DNA of 17,528 nt from Rhizorhapis sp. SPR117 (GTDB taxonomy: Bacteria > Pseudomonadota > Alphaproteobacteria > Sphingomonadales > Sphingomonadaceae): contig NZ_JAKKIE010000065.1 in the NCBI RefSeq assembly GCF_021742065.1, forward strand, positions 1 through 17,528, read 5' to 3'. The notes beneath the pieces are model-generated. The model saw nothing but the letters and a program-made list of their open reading frames with translations, had not been told where the DNA came from and did not search any database. The number at the start of each line of letters is the position of its first letter. Positions within the stretch are counted from its first letter, which is position 1. Made by a program: the position numbers and the translations under genes. Of the stretch, positions 1 through 7,240 are shown one piece after another.

Positions 1-237
1 GATCCTCCGTAGTCTTCCTAAACCACAGAGAATCACAGCTCGCTGAAATCACTCAACATAATTTTCGGTTGGGCTCTAAGGCTAAAGCCAGTATCCGACT
101 GAAGTCGGAGGGGTTCCTCCTCCAAGAGGACTCTAAAATCGTTTTCTGAAGCAGCAGCATGAGCTTCCCGGTCGTCCCATTTTGTTGAGGTTCGACAGAG
201 AATTAGCAGGTTGAGGTAAAGCTGTTCTTAATATGCG
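1..237. other. Non-coding left edge with short hairpins
   Basis: I see no convincing gene here. A run of small inverted repeats lies at 80-133: GGCT/AGCC at 80-89, TCCGACT/AGTCGGA at 94-109, and GGAGG/CCTCC at 107-120. The last two share bases, so they cannot both form. AGTC (103-106) could also pair with GACT (129-132). There is no U-run that would make a clear terminator on either strand. The stretch lies downstream of the minus-strand cold-shock gene, so it could be the 3' end of that operon, a small RNA, or decayed mobile DNA. Confidence 0.4.
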
Positions 238-456
238 CTAGCGATCCGAGCCGAAGAATTCGAGATCGGTCGCCGACATTCGGCCATCACGGCCAGTTTT
301 CAAATCGAACCTCCAGCGCTGGCCTTTTTCGATAGCTTCGAAGCCAACCTTCTGAACCTCGGAGACATGCAGAAAGACCTTGGGTTGCTTGTCGTCGCGC
401 GCGATGAAGCCCCAGCTGCCCTCAGGCCCCACATATTTGACGGTTCCGGATGGCAT
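238..456 (-). CDS. Cold-shock domain protein (CspA family)
   Basis: A 72-residue protein of the usual CspA length, forming one five-stranded OB-fold that binds single-stranded RNA or DNA and melts RNA structure. It opens MPSGTVKYVGPEGSWGFI, where GSWGFI stands in the RNP1 position (usually KGFGFI), and VFLHVSEV near residues 29-36 matches the RNP2 pattern. The lysine/phenylalanine of canonical RNP1 are replaced by Ser/Trp, so it is a divergent member. The frame stays open upstream to 555, but I chose the ATG at 456 because the family N-terminus begins there and a GGGAGGG Shine-Dalgarno lies about 12 nt upstream. It is the last gene of the sulP-usp-dksA-like operon, 8 nt after the previous stop. 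Confidence 0.85.
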   Translation of the reverse strand: MPSGTVKYVGPEGSWGFIARDDKQPKVFLHVSEVQKVGFEAIEKGQRWRFDLKTGRDGRMSATDLEFFGSDR

Positions 457-464
457 GACTGGGT

Positions 465-803
465 TCAACCCTCCCTTGCACACTCGATGCAGGTCGTGGC
501 GGCAGGATTGTGTTCGAGCCGGGCAGGCGCGATTTCGTCGCCGCATTTCAGGCAATAGCCAAACTCTCCTTCGTCGAGGCGCCGCAGCGCGGCATCGATG
601 GTGGCGCGTTCAGTCTGACGTCGGCGCGCTTGAGCAAGGGCCATCGCCTGGACCTGCATCGCATCGATGCGCGAAAGCCGACCGACGCTATCCTGGTCCA
701 AGGTCACGGGTGCGCGAACCGCCTGCGACATACGGTCCTCGGCCAAAAGCGCCTCGCGCCGCGCGAGAAGCTTTTCACGAAAGCGGGCAAGATCGAGCGC
801 CAT
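465..803 (-). CDS. DksA/TraR family C4 zinc-finger protein
   Basis: A 112-residue protein. The N-terminal half is predicted helical and coiled-coil-like (MALDLARFREKLLARREAL). The C-terminus carries a CLKC ... CIEC four-cysteine zinc finger spaced as in DksA/TraR. Family members bind the RNA polymerase secondary channel and alter promoter response, often with ppGpp; this one is shorter than E. coli DksA (151 aa) and nearer to TraR-like or short DksA paralogues. I do not see the DksA coiled-coil-tip motif clearly, so ppGpp synergy cannot be assumed. The ATG at 803 is one base after the Usp stop codon, implying translational coupling; a TTG at 815 is an alternative start that would add four residues. 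It sits between a universal stress protein and a cold-shock protein. Confidence 0.85.
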   Translation of the reverse strand: MALDLARFREKLLARREALLAEDRMSQAVRAPVTLDQDSVGRLSRIDAMQVQAMALAQARRRQTERATIDAALRRLDEGEFGYCLKCGDEIAPARLEHNPAATTCIECAREG

Positions 804-804
804 C

Positions 805-1656
805 TTACCGCACAAGCAGGACCGGAACGTGAACGGTGCGGATCATCGTGGTCGTAGTGCTGCCGACGATCAGCGTTCGGATCGGCGAATGGCCGTAGGC
901 GCCCATGACCAGCATTGCACCTTGTGTCTGCTCGACGACCTTAGCGATCACTGCTTCGGGCTTGCCGCGTTCGAGAGTCGTCGTGACCTCTCGATCTGCT
1001 CGGAGCCGTGATGCGGCGCCGTCGAGCGCTCGCCGGTGCGCGTCCTTGTCCGTGTCCGCCATGACGATGTTGACGGGCAGGCCGGTGAAGAGGGTGGACT
1101 CGACAAGTCGGCCCAGCGCCCGGTCCGCGGCGGGGCTGGCATCATAGGCGAACACGATATTGCGCGGCTCGTCATATTCGCGCGATGCCACCAGGACTGG
1201 CTTCGAGCTTGCCCGTACAACGCGCTCAACCTTCGAGCCGATATGGCCACTGGCAAATTCATGGCTCGCGCCGCGCTTGCCGATCACGACAACGCGTGCG
1301 CCCTCTTCACGCTCGAGGATCGTCTCGACGATACCGCCATGGCGGTGGAGTGTGCGAACATCAAATGCGCCCTTTTCACGCAGGCGCTTCTCGCCGGCAG
1401 CGAGCAGCATCCGGCCGCGTTCCACCTTCAGCTTGGCATCGGCGGCTTCCAGTTCGACCAGCTCTTCCATCAGGCTGGTCTTGACGCCAAGGCCGATGGC
1501 GCCCGACAAATCACTGCGGGCGGCCACCGCATCTGTGCGCTGGACTACGTGAAGCAGTTCGACCGGCATAGCCAAGCGCTTGGAAGCCCAAGCTGCGAGA
1601 TCGCAGACGCTGTCGGCATAGCTCGACGCGTCAATACATGCGAGGACGTGTTCCAT
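805..1656 (-). CDS. Tandem universal stress protein (two Usp domains)
   Basis: A 283-residue cytoplasmic protein with two UspA domains, at about 1-150 and 158-283. The second domain has the ATP-binding signature G-2x-G-9x-G-S/T (GAYGHSPIRTLIVGST). The first has a near match, GKRG...GHIGS, with ten rather than nine intervening residues, so nucleotide binding may differ between halves. Usp proteins support survival under starvation, oxidative or respiratory stress. The start at 1656 is set by a GAGAGG Shine-Dalgarno 9 nt upstream and by the family N-terminus MEHVLACIDAS; an upstream in-frame start at 1710 would overlap sulP. It lies 13 nt after sulP and 1 nt before the DksA-like gene, so it is co-transcribed with both. 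Confidence 0.92.
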   Translation of the reverse strand: MEHVLACIDASSYADSVCDLAAWASKRLAMPVELLHVVQRTDAVAARSDLSGAIGLGVKTSLMEELVELEAADAKLKVERGRMLLAAGEKRLREKGAFDVRTLHRHGGIVETILEREEGARVVVIGKRGASHEFASGHIGSKVERVVRASSKPVLVASREYDEPRNIVFAYDASPAADRALGRLVESTLFTGLPVNIVMADTDKDAHRRALDGAASRLRADREVTTTLERGKPEAVIAKVVEQTQGAMLVMGAYGHSPIRTLIVGSTTTTMIRTVHVPVLLVR

Positions 1657-1669
1657 AGTGCTAATCCTC

Positions 1670-3154
1670 TCAATGCCCGCCGAGTTGCGCTTGCGCGCCC
1701 GGCTTGTCATGTATGGCGAAGCGATCGACCATCGAAGCGCTCGCTTCGTTGAGCCCGATCATTTCCACTTCGGTGCCCTCGCGGCGGAACTTCAGAATTG
1801 CCTTGTCGAGCGTACCCACCGCCGAGATGTCCCAGAAATGTGCTTGTGACACATCGATCACGACGCGGTCCAGAACTTCCTTGTAATCGAACGCTTCCAC
1901 AAAACTGTCCGACGAAGCGAAGAATACCTGACCGGAGACCCGGTAGCGGCGCGTGAGGCCGTCGGCCGAAAGCTCCGACTCCACCGTGAAGATACGCTTC
2001 ACCTTGCTGGCGAAGAACAGGCCCGACAGGATCACACCGGCAAGAACGCCCTGAGCGAGATCGTGCGTCCACACCACGATCACCACGGTGACCACCATAA
2101 CGACAGATGATTGCCAAGGGTGATGGCGGATGTCCTTGATCGATCGCCAAGAGAAGGTGCCGATCGAGACCATGACCATCACGGCGACCAGTGCGGCCAT
2201 GGGAATGATGGCGACCAGCGAACCCAGCACCAGAATCAGGAACAGCAGGAAGGACCCGGCGACGAAGGTCGACAGTCTCGTAAGGCCGCCCGACTTCACG
2301 TTGATCACCGACTGCCCGATCATGGCGCAGCCGCCCATGCCGCCCAGGAAACCCGTGAAGAAGTTGGCGATGCCTTGCCCCTTCATCTCGCGCTGCTTGT
2401 CCGATGGCGTGTCGGTGAGATCGTCGACGATCTGCGCTGTCATCATGGATTCCAACAGGCCGACAGCAGCCATCGTCAGGGAATAGGGCAGAATGATCTG
2501 GAACGTGTCCATCGTGAACGGCACATTGGGGATCAGCCACGCTGGCAGCGATGACGGCAGTTCGCCCATGTCTCCGACGGTGCGCACGTCTATACCGAGA
2601 TAGAACACCAGCGCTGTCAGGATGGCGATGGAGATCAGCGGCGAGGGAATGGCCTTGGTGAGGTAGGGAAAGAGATAGATGATCGCGAGGCCGCCTGCTA
2701 CCAATGCGTAAGTCATCATCGGCACGCCGGTAAGTTCGGGCAGTTGCGCCATGAAGATCAGGATGGCCAGCGCGTTGACGAAGCCGGTGATGACTGAGCG
2801 CGACACGTACTGCATCAGGACGTTAAGCCGCAGGAACCCGGCGATCACTTGGATCACGCCCATCAGGATCGTGGCGGCGAACAGGTAATCGAGGCCGTGG
2901 TCCCGGATCAGCGGCAGCACCAGCACGGCGATCGCGGCGGTCGCGGCCGAGATCATGCCCTGACGGCCGCCGACCAGCGAGATGATCACCGCAATGGAGA
3001 AGGAGGCATAGAGGCCGACGCGCGGATCGACACCGGCGATGATCGAAAAGCCGATGGCTTCGGGAATGAGCGCAAGCGCGACGACGATACCCGCAAGGAT
3101 GTCTCCTCGCGGGTTCGACAACCACTCTCGCTTGATGGATTGCATATTTGGCAT
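1670..3154 (-). CDS. SulP family inorganic anion transporter with STAS domain
   Basis: A 494-residue inner-membrane transporter. About residues 10-380 form the hydrophobic SulP core, with many membrane spans. The C-terminus (about 395-485) is a cytoplasmic STAS domain. The stretch [20 protein letters not shown] is typical of the SulP branch that includes the cyanobacterial bicarbonate carrier BicA, so bicarbonate, sulfate or another oxyanion are all possible; sequence reading cannot decide. The start at 3154 ([11 protein letters not shown]) is preceded by GGAG at good spacing; the frame is open to 3196 but without a better site. It heads the operon sulP-usp-dksA-like-csp, and its promoter must lie in the 3155-3627 divergent region. 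Pairing SulP with Usp and a polymerase-binding factor suggests anion or pH homeostasis under stress (inference). Confidence 0.92.
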   Translation of the reverse strand: MPNMQSIKREWLSNPRGDILAGIVVALALIPEAIGFSIIAGVDPRVGLYASFSIAVIISLVGGRQGMISAATAAIAVLVLPLIRDHGLDYLFAATILMGVIQVIAGFLRLNVLMQYVSRSVITGFVNALAILIFMAQLPELTGVPMMTYALVAGGLAIIYLFPYLTKAIPSPLISIAILTALVFYLGIDVRTVGDMGELPSSLPAWLIPNVPFTMDTFQIILPYSLTMAAVGLLESMMTAQIVDDLTDTPSDKQREMKGQGIANFFTGFLGGMGGCAMIGQSVINVKSGGLTRLSTFVAGSFLLFLILVLGSLVAIIPMAALVAVMVMVSIGTFSWRSIKDIRHHPWQSSVVMVVTVVIVVWTHDLAQGVLAGVILSGLFFASKVKRIFTVESELSADGLTRRYRVSGQVFFASSDSFVEAFDYKEVLDRVVIDVSQAHFWDISAVGTLDKAILKFRREGTEVEMIGLNEASASMVDRFAIHDKPGAQAQLGGH

Positions 3155-3627
3155 GAATACTCCGGTGAACTTAAACAAGAGACAGTGTGCGATCATGATC
3201 GGCGATGTAATCGCGGGTCAGCGGCACGGCATCCATCCGCTTGGCGAACTGAATTTGGAAGTTCATGTGCCCCTGTCCGCGAAAAGCGGAATCTGCCGGC
3301 AGGTTTTGCTGATCGGTGTGAGCTGACACGCTCGCCATCTATATAACCCCCATTTAGCTTAGCATGGCGAATGGGCGAACGCACCGAAGCGAGCTGCCCG
3401 AAGGATCATGCCCAAGATGAAATGTCAGGCGCTGCGGGACGATCGGTACCGATCGTGTTCGCGCTGCCTGGTTTGCGGTTACCCCGGGGATAGGCGCCGG
3501 GCCGAGCCACTCGGCAGAACCGAGTCCAGCGGATGACGGGGCCGATACGTCAGTTCCCCTCGTGCCGCAAGTGCGGAAAGGAAAATTCTTGCGGGCCAAT
3601 CGGCGCCGGTCAGTTTAGACAGCCGCT
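3155..3627. other. Divergent intergenic region, sulP operon / speE-like gene
   Basis: About 470 bases between two divergent transcription units. Reading frames here have no family resemblance that I recognise. It holds a 12-bp palindrome CGATCATGATCG at 3190-3201, a small TCCGC/GCGGA hairpin at 3276-3290, a CTGCCGGCAG palindrome at 3293-3302 followed by TTTT at 3304-3307, and an 18-bp perfect palindrome at 3439-3456. Promoters for both directions should lie here, but I cannot place a convincing -35/-10 pair. Confidence 0.5.
3439..3456. promoter_or_regulatory. 18-bp perfect palindrome, candidate operator
   Basis: ACGATCGGTACCGATCGT reads the same on both strands with no mismatch. It lies between the divergent sulP operon and the spermidine-synthase-like gene, a normal place for a dimeric regulator site. 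Its 12-bp core ATCGGTACCGAT recurs at 5941-5952 in another intergenic region. Which protein, if any, binds is unknown. Confidence 0.4.
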
Positions 3628-4356
3628 ATGAATAAGATGTTCGAAGAAATCGCCTGGGAGAACACGCCGATTGGTGAACTGGTTCTTAGACGGCGTCGCC
3701 TCCGCCCGGATGGAGAGGATATCTGGGAAATCAAGCTCAACGATGGCTATCTGATGTCGAGCCAGTTTATCGACGGGGAGGTCGCCCTCGCCGATCTGGC
3801 GTTGGCTATGACGATAGGCACCGAACTAGACGTGGTGATCGGCGGCCTGGGCCTGGGCTATACGGCGCAGGCTGCCTTGCGGGACGAGCGCGTCGGCAAG
3901 CTGACCGTGATCGAATTGATCCCTCAAGTCATCATGTGGCACCACGAGCGCCTGTTGCCGCTGGGCGAGGCGGTTGCAGGGGACGCTCGTTGCCATCTGC
4001 GCGAGGGAGATTTCTTCGCTTTGGCGAGAGAAACAGGCGGATTTGATCCCGCCGCACCGGAAGAATTGCATGATGCCATTGTGATCGACATCGACCATTC
4101 AACGACGCATTTCATCGATCCGGCAAGTGCAGGTTTCTATGGTGCCGATGCGATTGCCGCGATCACTCGCAAGCTGAAACCGAACGGTGTCTTCGCGCTC
4201 TGGTCAACCGACGCTGAAGACCGGGCATTTGTTGACGCTCTCCACGATAGCTTTCGGGATGTGCGGGTCGAGCGCGTGGAATTTCCGACGCCATACCGGG
4301 ACGAACCGGCATTCAACTTGATCTATCTCGGCCGCAAACCGGATTCCGGCGCATGA
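3628..4356 (+). CDS. Spermidine synthase-like (aminopropyltransferase-fold) protein
   Basis: A 242-residue protein with a Rossmann methyltransferase-type fold. VVIGGLGLGYTA (69-80) is the glycine-rich nucleotide loop. VIELIP (94-99) supplies the acidic residue at the end of strand 2. REGDFF (125-130) and DAIVIDIDHS (149-158) match the spermidine synthase pattern in which an acidic loop contacts the polyamine. It is shorter than typical SpeE (about 280-300 aa), and the N-terminal beta domain looks reduced. No speD-like decarboxylase gene lies nearby, so true spermidine synthesis is unproven; many such stand-alone proteins are annotated only as methyltransferase-like. The SD is weak; ATG 3628 or the in-frame ATG at 3637 are both possible. 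It is transcribed away from the sulP operon. Confidence 0.75.
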   Translation: MNKMFEEIAWENTPIGELVLRRRRLRPDGEDIWEIKLNDGYLMSSQFIDGEVALADLALAMTIGTELDVVIGGLGLGYTAQAALRDERVGKLTVIELIPQVIMWHHERLLPLGEAVAGDARCHLREGDFFALARETGGFDPAAPEELHDAIVIDIDHSTTHFIDPASAGFYGADAIAAITRKLKPNGVFALWSTDAEDRAFVDALHDSFRDVRVERVEFPTPYRDEPAFNLIYLGRKPDSGA

Positions 4357-4376
4357 GCTGACTGGGTCGCAGCGGG

Positions 4377-4592
4377 TTAATTCAACGCGCCCATCAGCGC
4401 GCGAAGAATGGCGAGCGACACTGTGGGCGCTACCGAAGAACCTCGCCGCTCACCGCAAGTGACCGTCGCGGAAGGGAAAACGCCCGAAACGTCGTAGCCA
4501 ACCTTCAGGCGTGCCTCCGGCCAAATGTCGCCGACCAGCTTTCTAGCAGCCACGGCACTCGACAAATAAGCGGCCGGTTCCGTCTGGAACAT
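4377..4592 (-). CDS. Hypothetical protein, possibly a truncated gene tail
   Basis: A 71-residue ORF starting [12 protein letters not shown] and ending LRALMGALN, with GAGGAG placed 9 nt before the ATG at 4592. I do not recognise the family. It has one cysteine, no clear signal peptide and a mildly hydrophobic C-terminus. The same frame remains open upstream through [12 protein letters not shown] to about 4630, where it meets the efflux-pump fragment in another frame. So it is either a genuine small gene using the internal ATG, or the 3' end of a longer gene whose start was lost at the junction. It converges on the speE-like gene with a 20-nt gap. Confidence 0.4.
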   Translation of the reverse strand: MFQTEPAAYLSSAVAARKLVGDIWPEARLKVGYDVSGVFPSATVTCGERRGSSVAPTVSLAILRALMGALN

Positions 4593-4623
4593 CCGTGCTA
4601 TCTCCTCGTTTATCGCCGGATCT

Positions 4624-5658
4624 GGAGACTCCGGGCGAGAGTCTGACGTCTTTGGCAACCGCAGTCCTAAGGTCATCGACCACCGATGAAAGATCGCGGC
4701 CGCGCACGTCAACATAGACCCAGGTCGAAAGCCGGCCGTTCTCGGTCTTGAGCATCGGTGGGCCGTCGCTGACCTTGAGCTGTGCCACGGTGCCGAGCGT
4801 GATCTGCTGCCCCTGCGGCGTGAGGATCGGCAGCGTCCGCAGCTTCTCGAGACTGTCGCGGATTTCGCGGGGATAGCGGACGTTGATCGGATAGCGCGCC
4901 AGCCCCTCCACCGTTTGACCGATATTCTCACCGCCGACGGCTCCCGACACGATCTGCTGCACATCGGCGATGTTGAGCGCGAAACGCGCGGCGGCGGCGC
5001 GGTCGATATCGACATCGATATAGCGTCCGCCGGTGAGCCGCTCGGCCAGCGCGGAGCTGACGCCCGGCACCTTCTTTGCCGCCACCTCGACGTCATGGGC
5101 GATGCGGTCGAGTTCGGCGAGGTCGGGGCCGGACACCTTGACCCCGACCGGACTCTTGATCCCGGTCGCCAGCATGTCGATGCGGTTGCGGATGGGCGGA
5201 ATCCAGATGTTGGCAAGGCCCGGCACCTTGACCGTGCGGTCCAGCTCCTCGACCAGCTTTTCCGGCGTCATGCCCGGCCGCCATTCGTCGCGCGGCTTGA
5301 AGCGGATGGTGGTCTCGAACATCTCCAGCGGCGCCGGATCGGTCGCGGTCTCGGCGCGGCCCGCCTTGCCGAACACGCTTTCGACCTCGGGCACCGATTT
5401 GATCATCCGGTCGGTCTGCTGGAGCAGAGCCGACGCCTTTGCCGCCGACAGGCCAGGCAGTGCCGAGGGCATGTAGAGCAGATCGCCTTCGTCCAGCGCC
5501 GGCAGGAATTCACCGCCGAGCCGGGAGAGCGGCCAGGCCGTAGTTGCCAGAACCACCACCGCAATGATGAGCGTCGTCCTGGGCCGCGTGAGCACCCAGT
5601 CGATCGCAGGGCGATAGGCAGCGGTAAGCGCCCGGTTGACGGGATTTGCCTGTTCGGA
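4624..5658 (-). pseudogene. Internal fragment of a CusA/CzcA-type heavy-metal RND efflux pump
   Basis: About 345 codons match the middle of a CusA-like HME-RND transporter (normally about 1040 aa): [19 protein letters not shown], then the segment leading to [19 protein letters not shown], then [18 protein letters not shown] and [16 protein letters not shown]. This covers the membrane helix before the second periplasmic loop and most of that loop. The first half and the C-terminal membrane half are absent. Homology stops near LSPGVS at about 4624, after which the frame runs as unrelated sequence to a stop at 4543. Upstream it stops near 5658 and no start in this frame is present. PLEMFETT and RIDML keep two methionines of the metal-relay region, but the third CusA position reads AARFALNI, with no methionine. 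The fragment cannot make a working pump. Confidence 0.85.
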
Positions 5659-5659
5659 G

Positions 5660-5702
5660 GGCTGCCGTCGTTCTTCACGGTGAGGTTAGCGATAGTGGCC
5701 AT
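5660..5702 (-). pseudogene. Truncated start of a DUF736-like gene
   Basis: An ATG at 5702 with a strong AAGGAG Shine-Dalgarno encodes [14 protein letters not shown], which resembles the N-terminus of DUF736 proteins (small proteins common on conjugative plasmids and ICEs of alphaproteobacteria). After about 14 codons the sequence becomes CusA-like DNA read in the wrong frame, and the ORF ends at 5403 as nonsense. A rearrangement has therefore removed the rest of this gene and the 5' half of the pump gene. The DUF736 assignment rests on few residues and on memory of the family. Confidence 0.4.
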
Positions 5703-6138
5703 GACAAAAACTCCTTCGGTTGCTCGGGGACCATCCCCGATGGCGCCCAAAGGAGAGCCCGGTTGCCGACGTCACCGCAGCGTCAGCGAAGGGGAACCCC
5801 TTCATGGGGTTGACAGCATTAGGCGGCCGAGGATCGCATGCAGGCGACAAAGAGGGGTCGGTCTCCAGCAGCCGGAGAGTCCATCTGTTCTGGCCACCGC
5901 TTGCCGGTGAAGTCCGACACCGGAGGTGCGCTGCCCCTTTATCGGTACCGATGCCCATGACACCCCTGCTCAGGGCAACGTTCGTGCCGGCCGCAGCAAA
6001 GGGCCGCCACGGATCGGGGGCGATGCTACGACGCCTCGCTGCCCTAACGTGGAACCGATTCCGGGCCGCTCTGCGTCGTGCTGTGCAGCCACACCTCATC
6101 ATATTGCCGCGTCGGGCGACAGTCCGATGCTGACGCAA
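5703..6138 (-). other. Intergenic leader region with multiple hairpins
   Basis: No supported gene. On the minus strand, reading toward the 5702 ATG, it holds the 12-bp palindrome ATCGGTACCGAT (5941-5952), CCGGTG/CACCGG and TCTCC/GGAGA hairpins, an AACCCC/GGGGTT hairpin at 5795-5811 that competes with an AAGGGG/CCCCTT pairing at 5789-5802, and a final hairpin over the ribosome-binding site (5711-5755). The density of stems suggests a regulated 5' leader originally belonging to the truncated gene. Confidence 0.4.
5711..5755 (-). promoter_or_regulatory. Hairpin masking the Shine-Dalgarno of the 5702 ATG
   Basis: In the minus-strand RNA, CUCCUUUGG (5755-5747) can pair with CCGAAGGAG (5719-5711) over nine positions, eight Watson-Crick and one G-U. 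This encloses an inner stem UCGGGG/CCCCGA (5740-5735 with 5729-5724) with a five-base loop. The buried AAGGAG is the ribosome-binding site for the ATG at 5702. The layout fits a translational switch or RNA thermometer; the ligand or trigger is unknown and I recognise no riboswitch class. Confidence 0.4.
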
Positions 6139-6741
6139 TCAGCCTGGCCGCCGGAACCCGACCCGCACCTGCTCCACTTTCGCGCGGGTAACGCAGCCTT
6201 TGGCATGATCGTTGATGAGGCCCATAGCCTGCATGAAGGCATGGACTGTCGTCGGGCCGACGAACGTCCACCCCCGCTTCTTCAGATCCTTCGACATGGC
6301 CACCGAGGCCGACGAGGTCGAGGCGAGATAGGGGACGTCGTCTCCCTGCGGTTCAAAGTGCCAGACATAGGCTGCTAGAGAACCGGCTTCACCGACCAGT
6401 TCCTGCGCCCGCCGCGCATTGTTGATGACCGCCTCGATCTTACCGCGATGGCGGACGATCCCGGCATCCTGCAGCAACCGCTCGACATCGGCATCGCCGA
6501 AGGTGGCGATCTGGTCGAAGTCGAAGCCCGCAAAGGCGGCGCGGAAATTTTCACGCTTGGTAAGTATGGTGCGCCAGGACAGGCCGGACTGGAAGCCTTC
6601 GAGGCTGAGCTTCTCGAAGAGTCGCCGATCATCATCGACCGGATAGCCCCACTCGTGGTCATGATAGGCAATGTAATCGGGGGACGCCGCGCACCAGAGG
6701 CAGCGCGGCTTGCCGTCAGCTGGCGTGAATAATGCGCTCAT
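6139..6741 (-). CDS. tag: DNA-3-methyladenine glycosylase I
   Basis: A 200-residue base-excision repair enzyme that removes 3-methyladenine from alkylated DNA. The zinc-snap residues of the E. coli enzyme (Cys4, His17, His175, Cys179) align with Cys14, His27, His179 and Cys183, with spacing preserved. YIAYHDHEWGYP and LEGFQSGLSW are family hallmarks; Glu48 in LEG corresponds to the essential E. coli Glu38. It has about ten extra N-terminal residues and is otherwise full length. Its ATG overlaps the stop of the upstream HTH gene (ATGA), so the two are co-translated. It ends just upstream of the structured leader region. Confidence 0.95.
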   Translation of the reverse strand: MSALFTPADGKPRCLWCAASPDYIAYHDHEWGYPVDDDRRLFEKLSLEGFQSGLSWRTILTKRENFRAAFAGFDFDQIATFGDADVERLLQDAGIVRHRGKIEAVINNARRAQELVGEAGSLAAYVWHFEPQGDDVPYLASTSSASVAMSKDLKKRGWTFVGPTTVHAFMQAMGLINDHAKGCVTRAKVEQVRVGFRRPG

Positions 6742-6923
6742 GTCGTGTGTCGCAGCGGCGCGTCCAAACGAACTTGCAGCCTTTTGCGCATGCGCCTCGT
6801 ATTGGCGATGATCTGTTGCACGCGCGACGGCGACAATTCGAACTGGCGAGCGAGTGCGGCATGGCTCGCGCCTTCGCTATGAAGCTTTTCGATCTCGGCG
6901 TTGCGCGCGCCCCTCCACACCAT
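6738..6923 (-). CDS. Small helix-turn-helix protein (sigma-70 region 4-like)
   Basis: A 61-residue basic protein with one HTH: HAALARQFELSPSRVQQII at residues 21-39 resembles sigma-factor region 4 or Mor-like DNA-recognition helices, followed by a basic tail (NTRRMRKRLQVRL). I chose the ATG at 6923 because AAGGA lies 8 nt upstream; in-frame ATGs at 6929 and 6932 sit too close to that site. Its stop overlaps the tag start by four bases, so it may control the tag operon (inference). No ligand or receiver domain is present. It could equally be a remnant DNA-binding module of a larger regulator. Confidence 0.7.
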   Translation of the reverse strand: MVWRGARNAEIEKLHSEGASHAALARQFELSPSRVQQIIANTRRMRKRLQVRLDAPLRHTT

Positions 6924-7240
6924 GAACATCATCCTTGCATCGAATTTCGGGGCCGGTCAGGACACAGTCGTCATCAGGATTCGGAACCCTACAATAGCCG
7001 TTGGCAAGGCATTGGCGCAAGGATTTGTTTCCTATATGTTCCGACTTGGCTGTCGCCGCGCTCAACGGGCATTAGGGCCGCAAGCGAACAGGGCACAGTC
7101 GACTCGATGACAGTTACACCGTTCGTAAACACGACTCCTTTCGCCGACATTCCGGTCATTCCTCGACCGGCATTGCGCGCCTAATTCCTGCCGTCCGTTG
7201 ATCTGCTGCCTGTGGGTGCGTGAGGCTCCCACCAAATCGA
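6924..7240. other. Intergenic region between PepSY gene and HTH-tag operon
   Basis: About 317 bases without a supported gene. It should hold the HTH-tag promoter; a weak candidate on the minus strand is TTGCGC, 18 nt, TATTGT within about 6985-7030. A six-base-pair hairpin CCGGTC/GACCGG with a seven-base loop lies at 7152-7170, without a U-tract. No clear terminator follows the PepSY gene. Confidence 0.35.

Noticed and set aside
1036..1752. Long plus-strand ORF (238 codons) opposite the Usp gene
   Set aside because: Antisense shadow; both Usp domains are clear on the other strand.
3293..3307. CTGCCGGCAG followed by TTTT as an intrinsic terminator
   Set aside because: The palindrome leaves no loop and the T tract is only four bases; no plus-strand gene precedes it.
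3193..3384. 63-codon minus-strand ORF before sulP
   Set aside because: Arg/His/Ser-rich chance frame without SD; the interval is better explained as promoter DNA.
3354..3599. 81-codon minus-strand ORF upstream of the speE-like gene
   Set aside because: No family resemblance, low-complexity composition and no ribosome-binding site; it runs across the palindrome region.
5720..6138. Possible cobalamin-type riboswitch on the minus strand
   Set aside because: Several hairpins are present, but I could not find the conserved B12-box or adenosyl-core sequence, so I kept only the observed stems.
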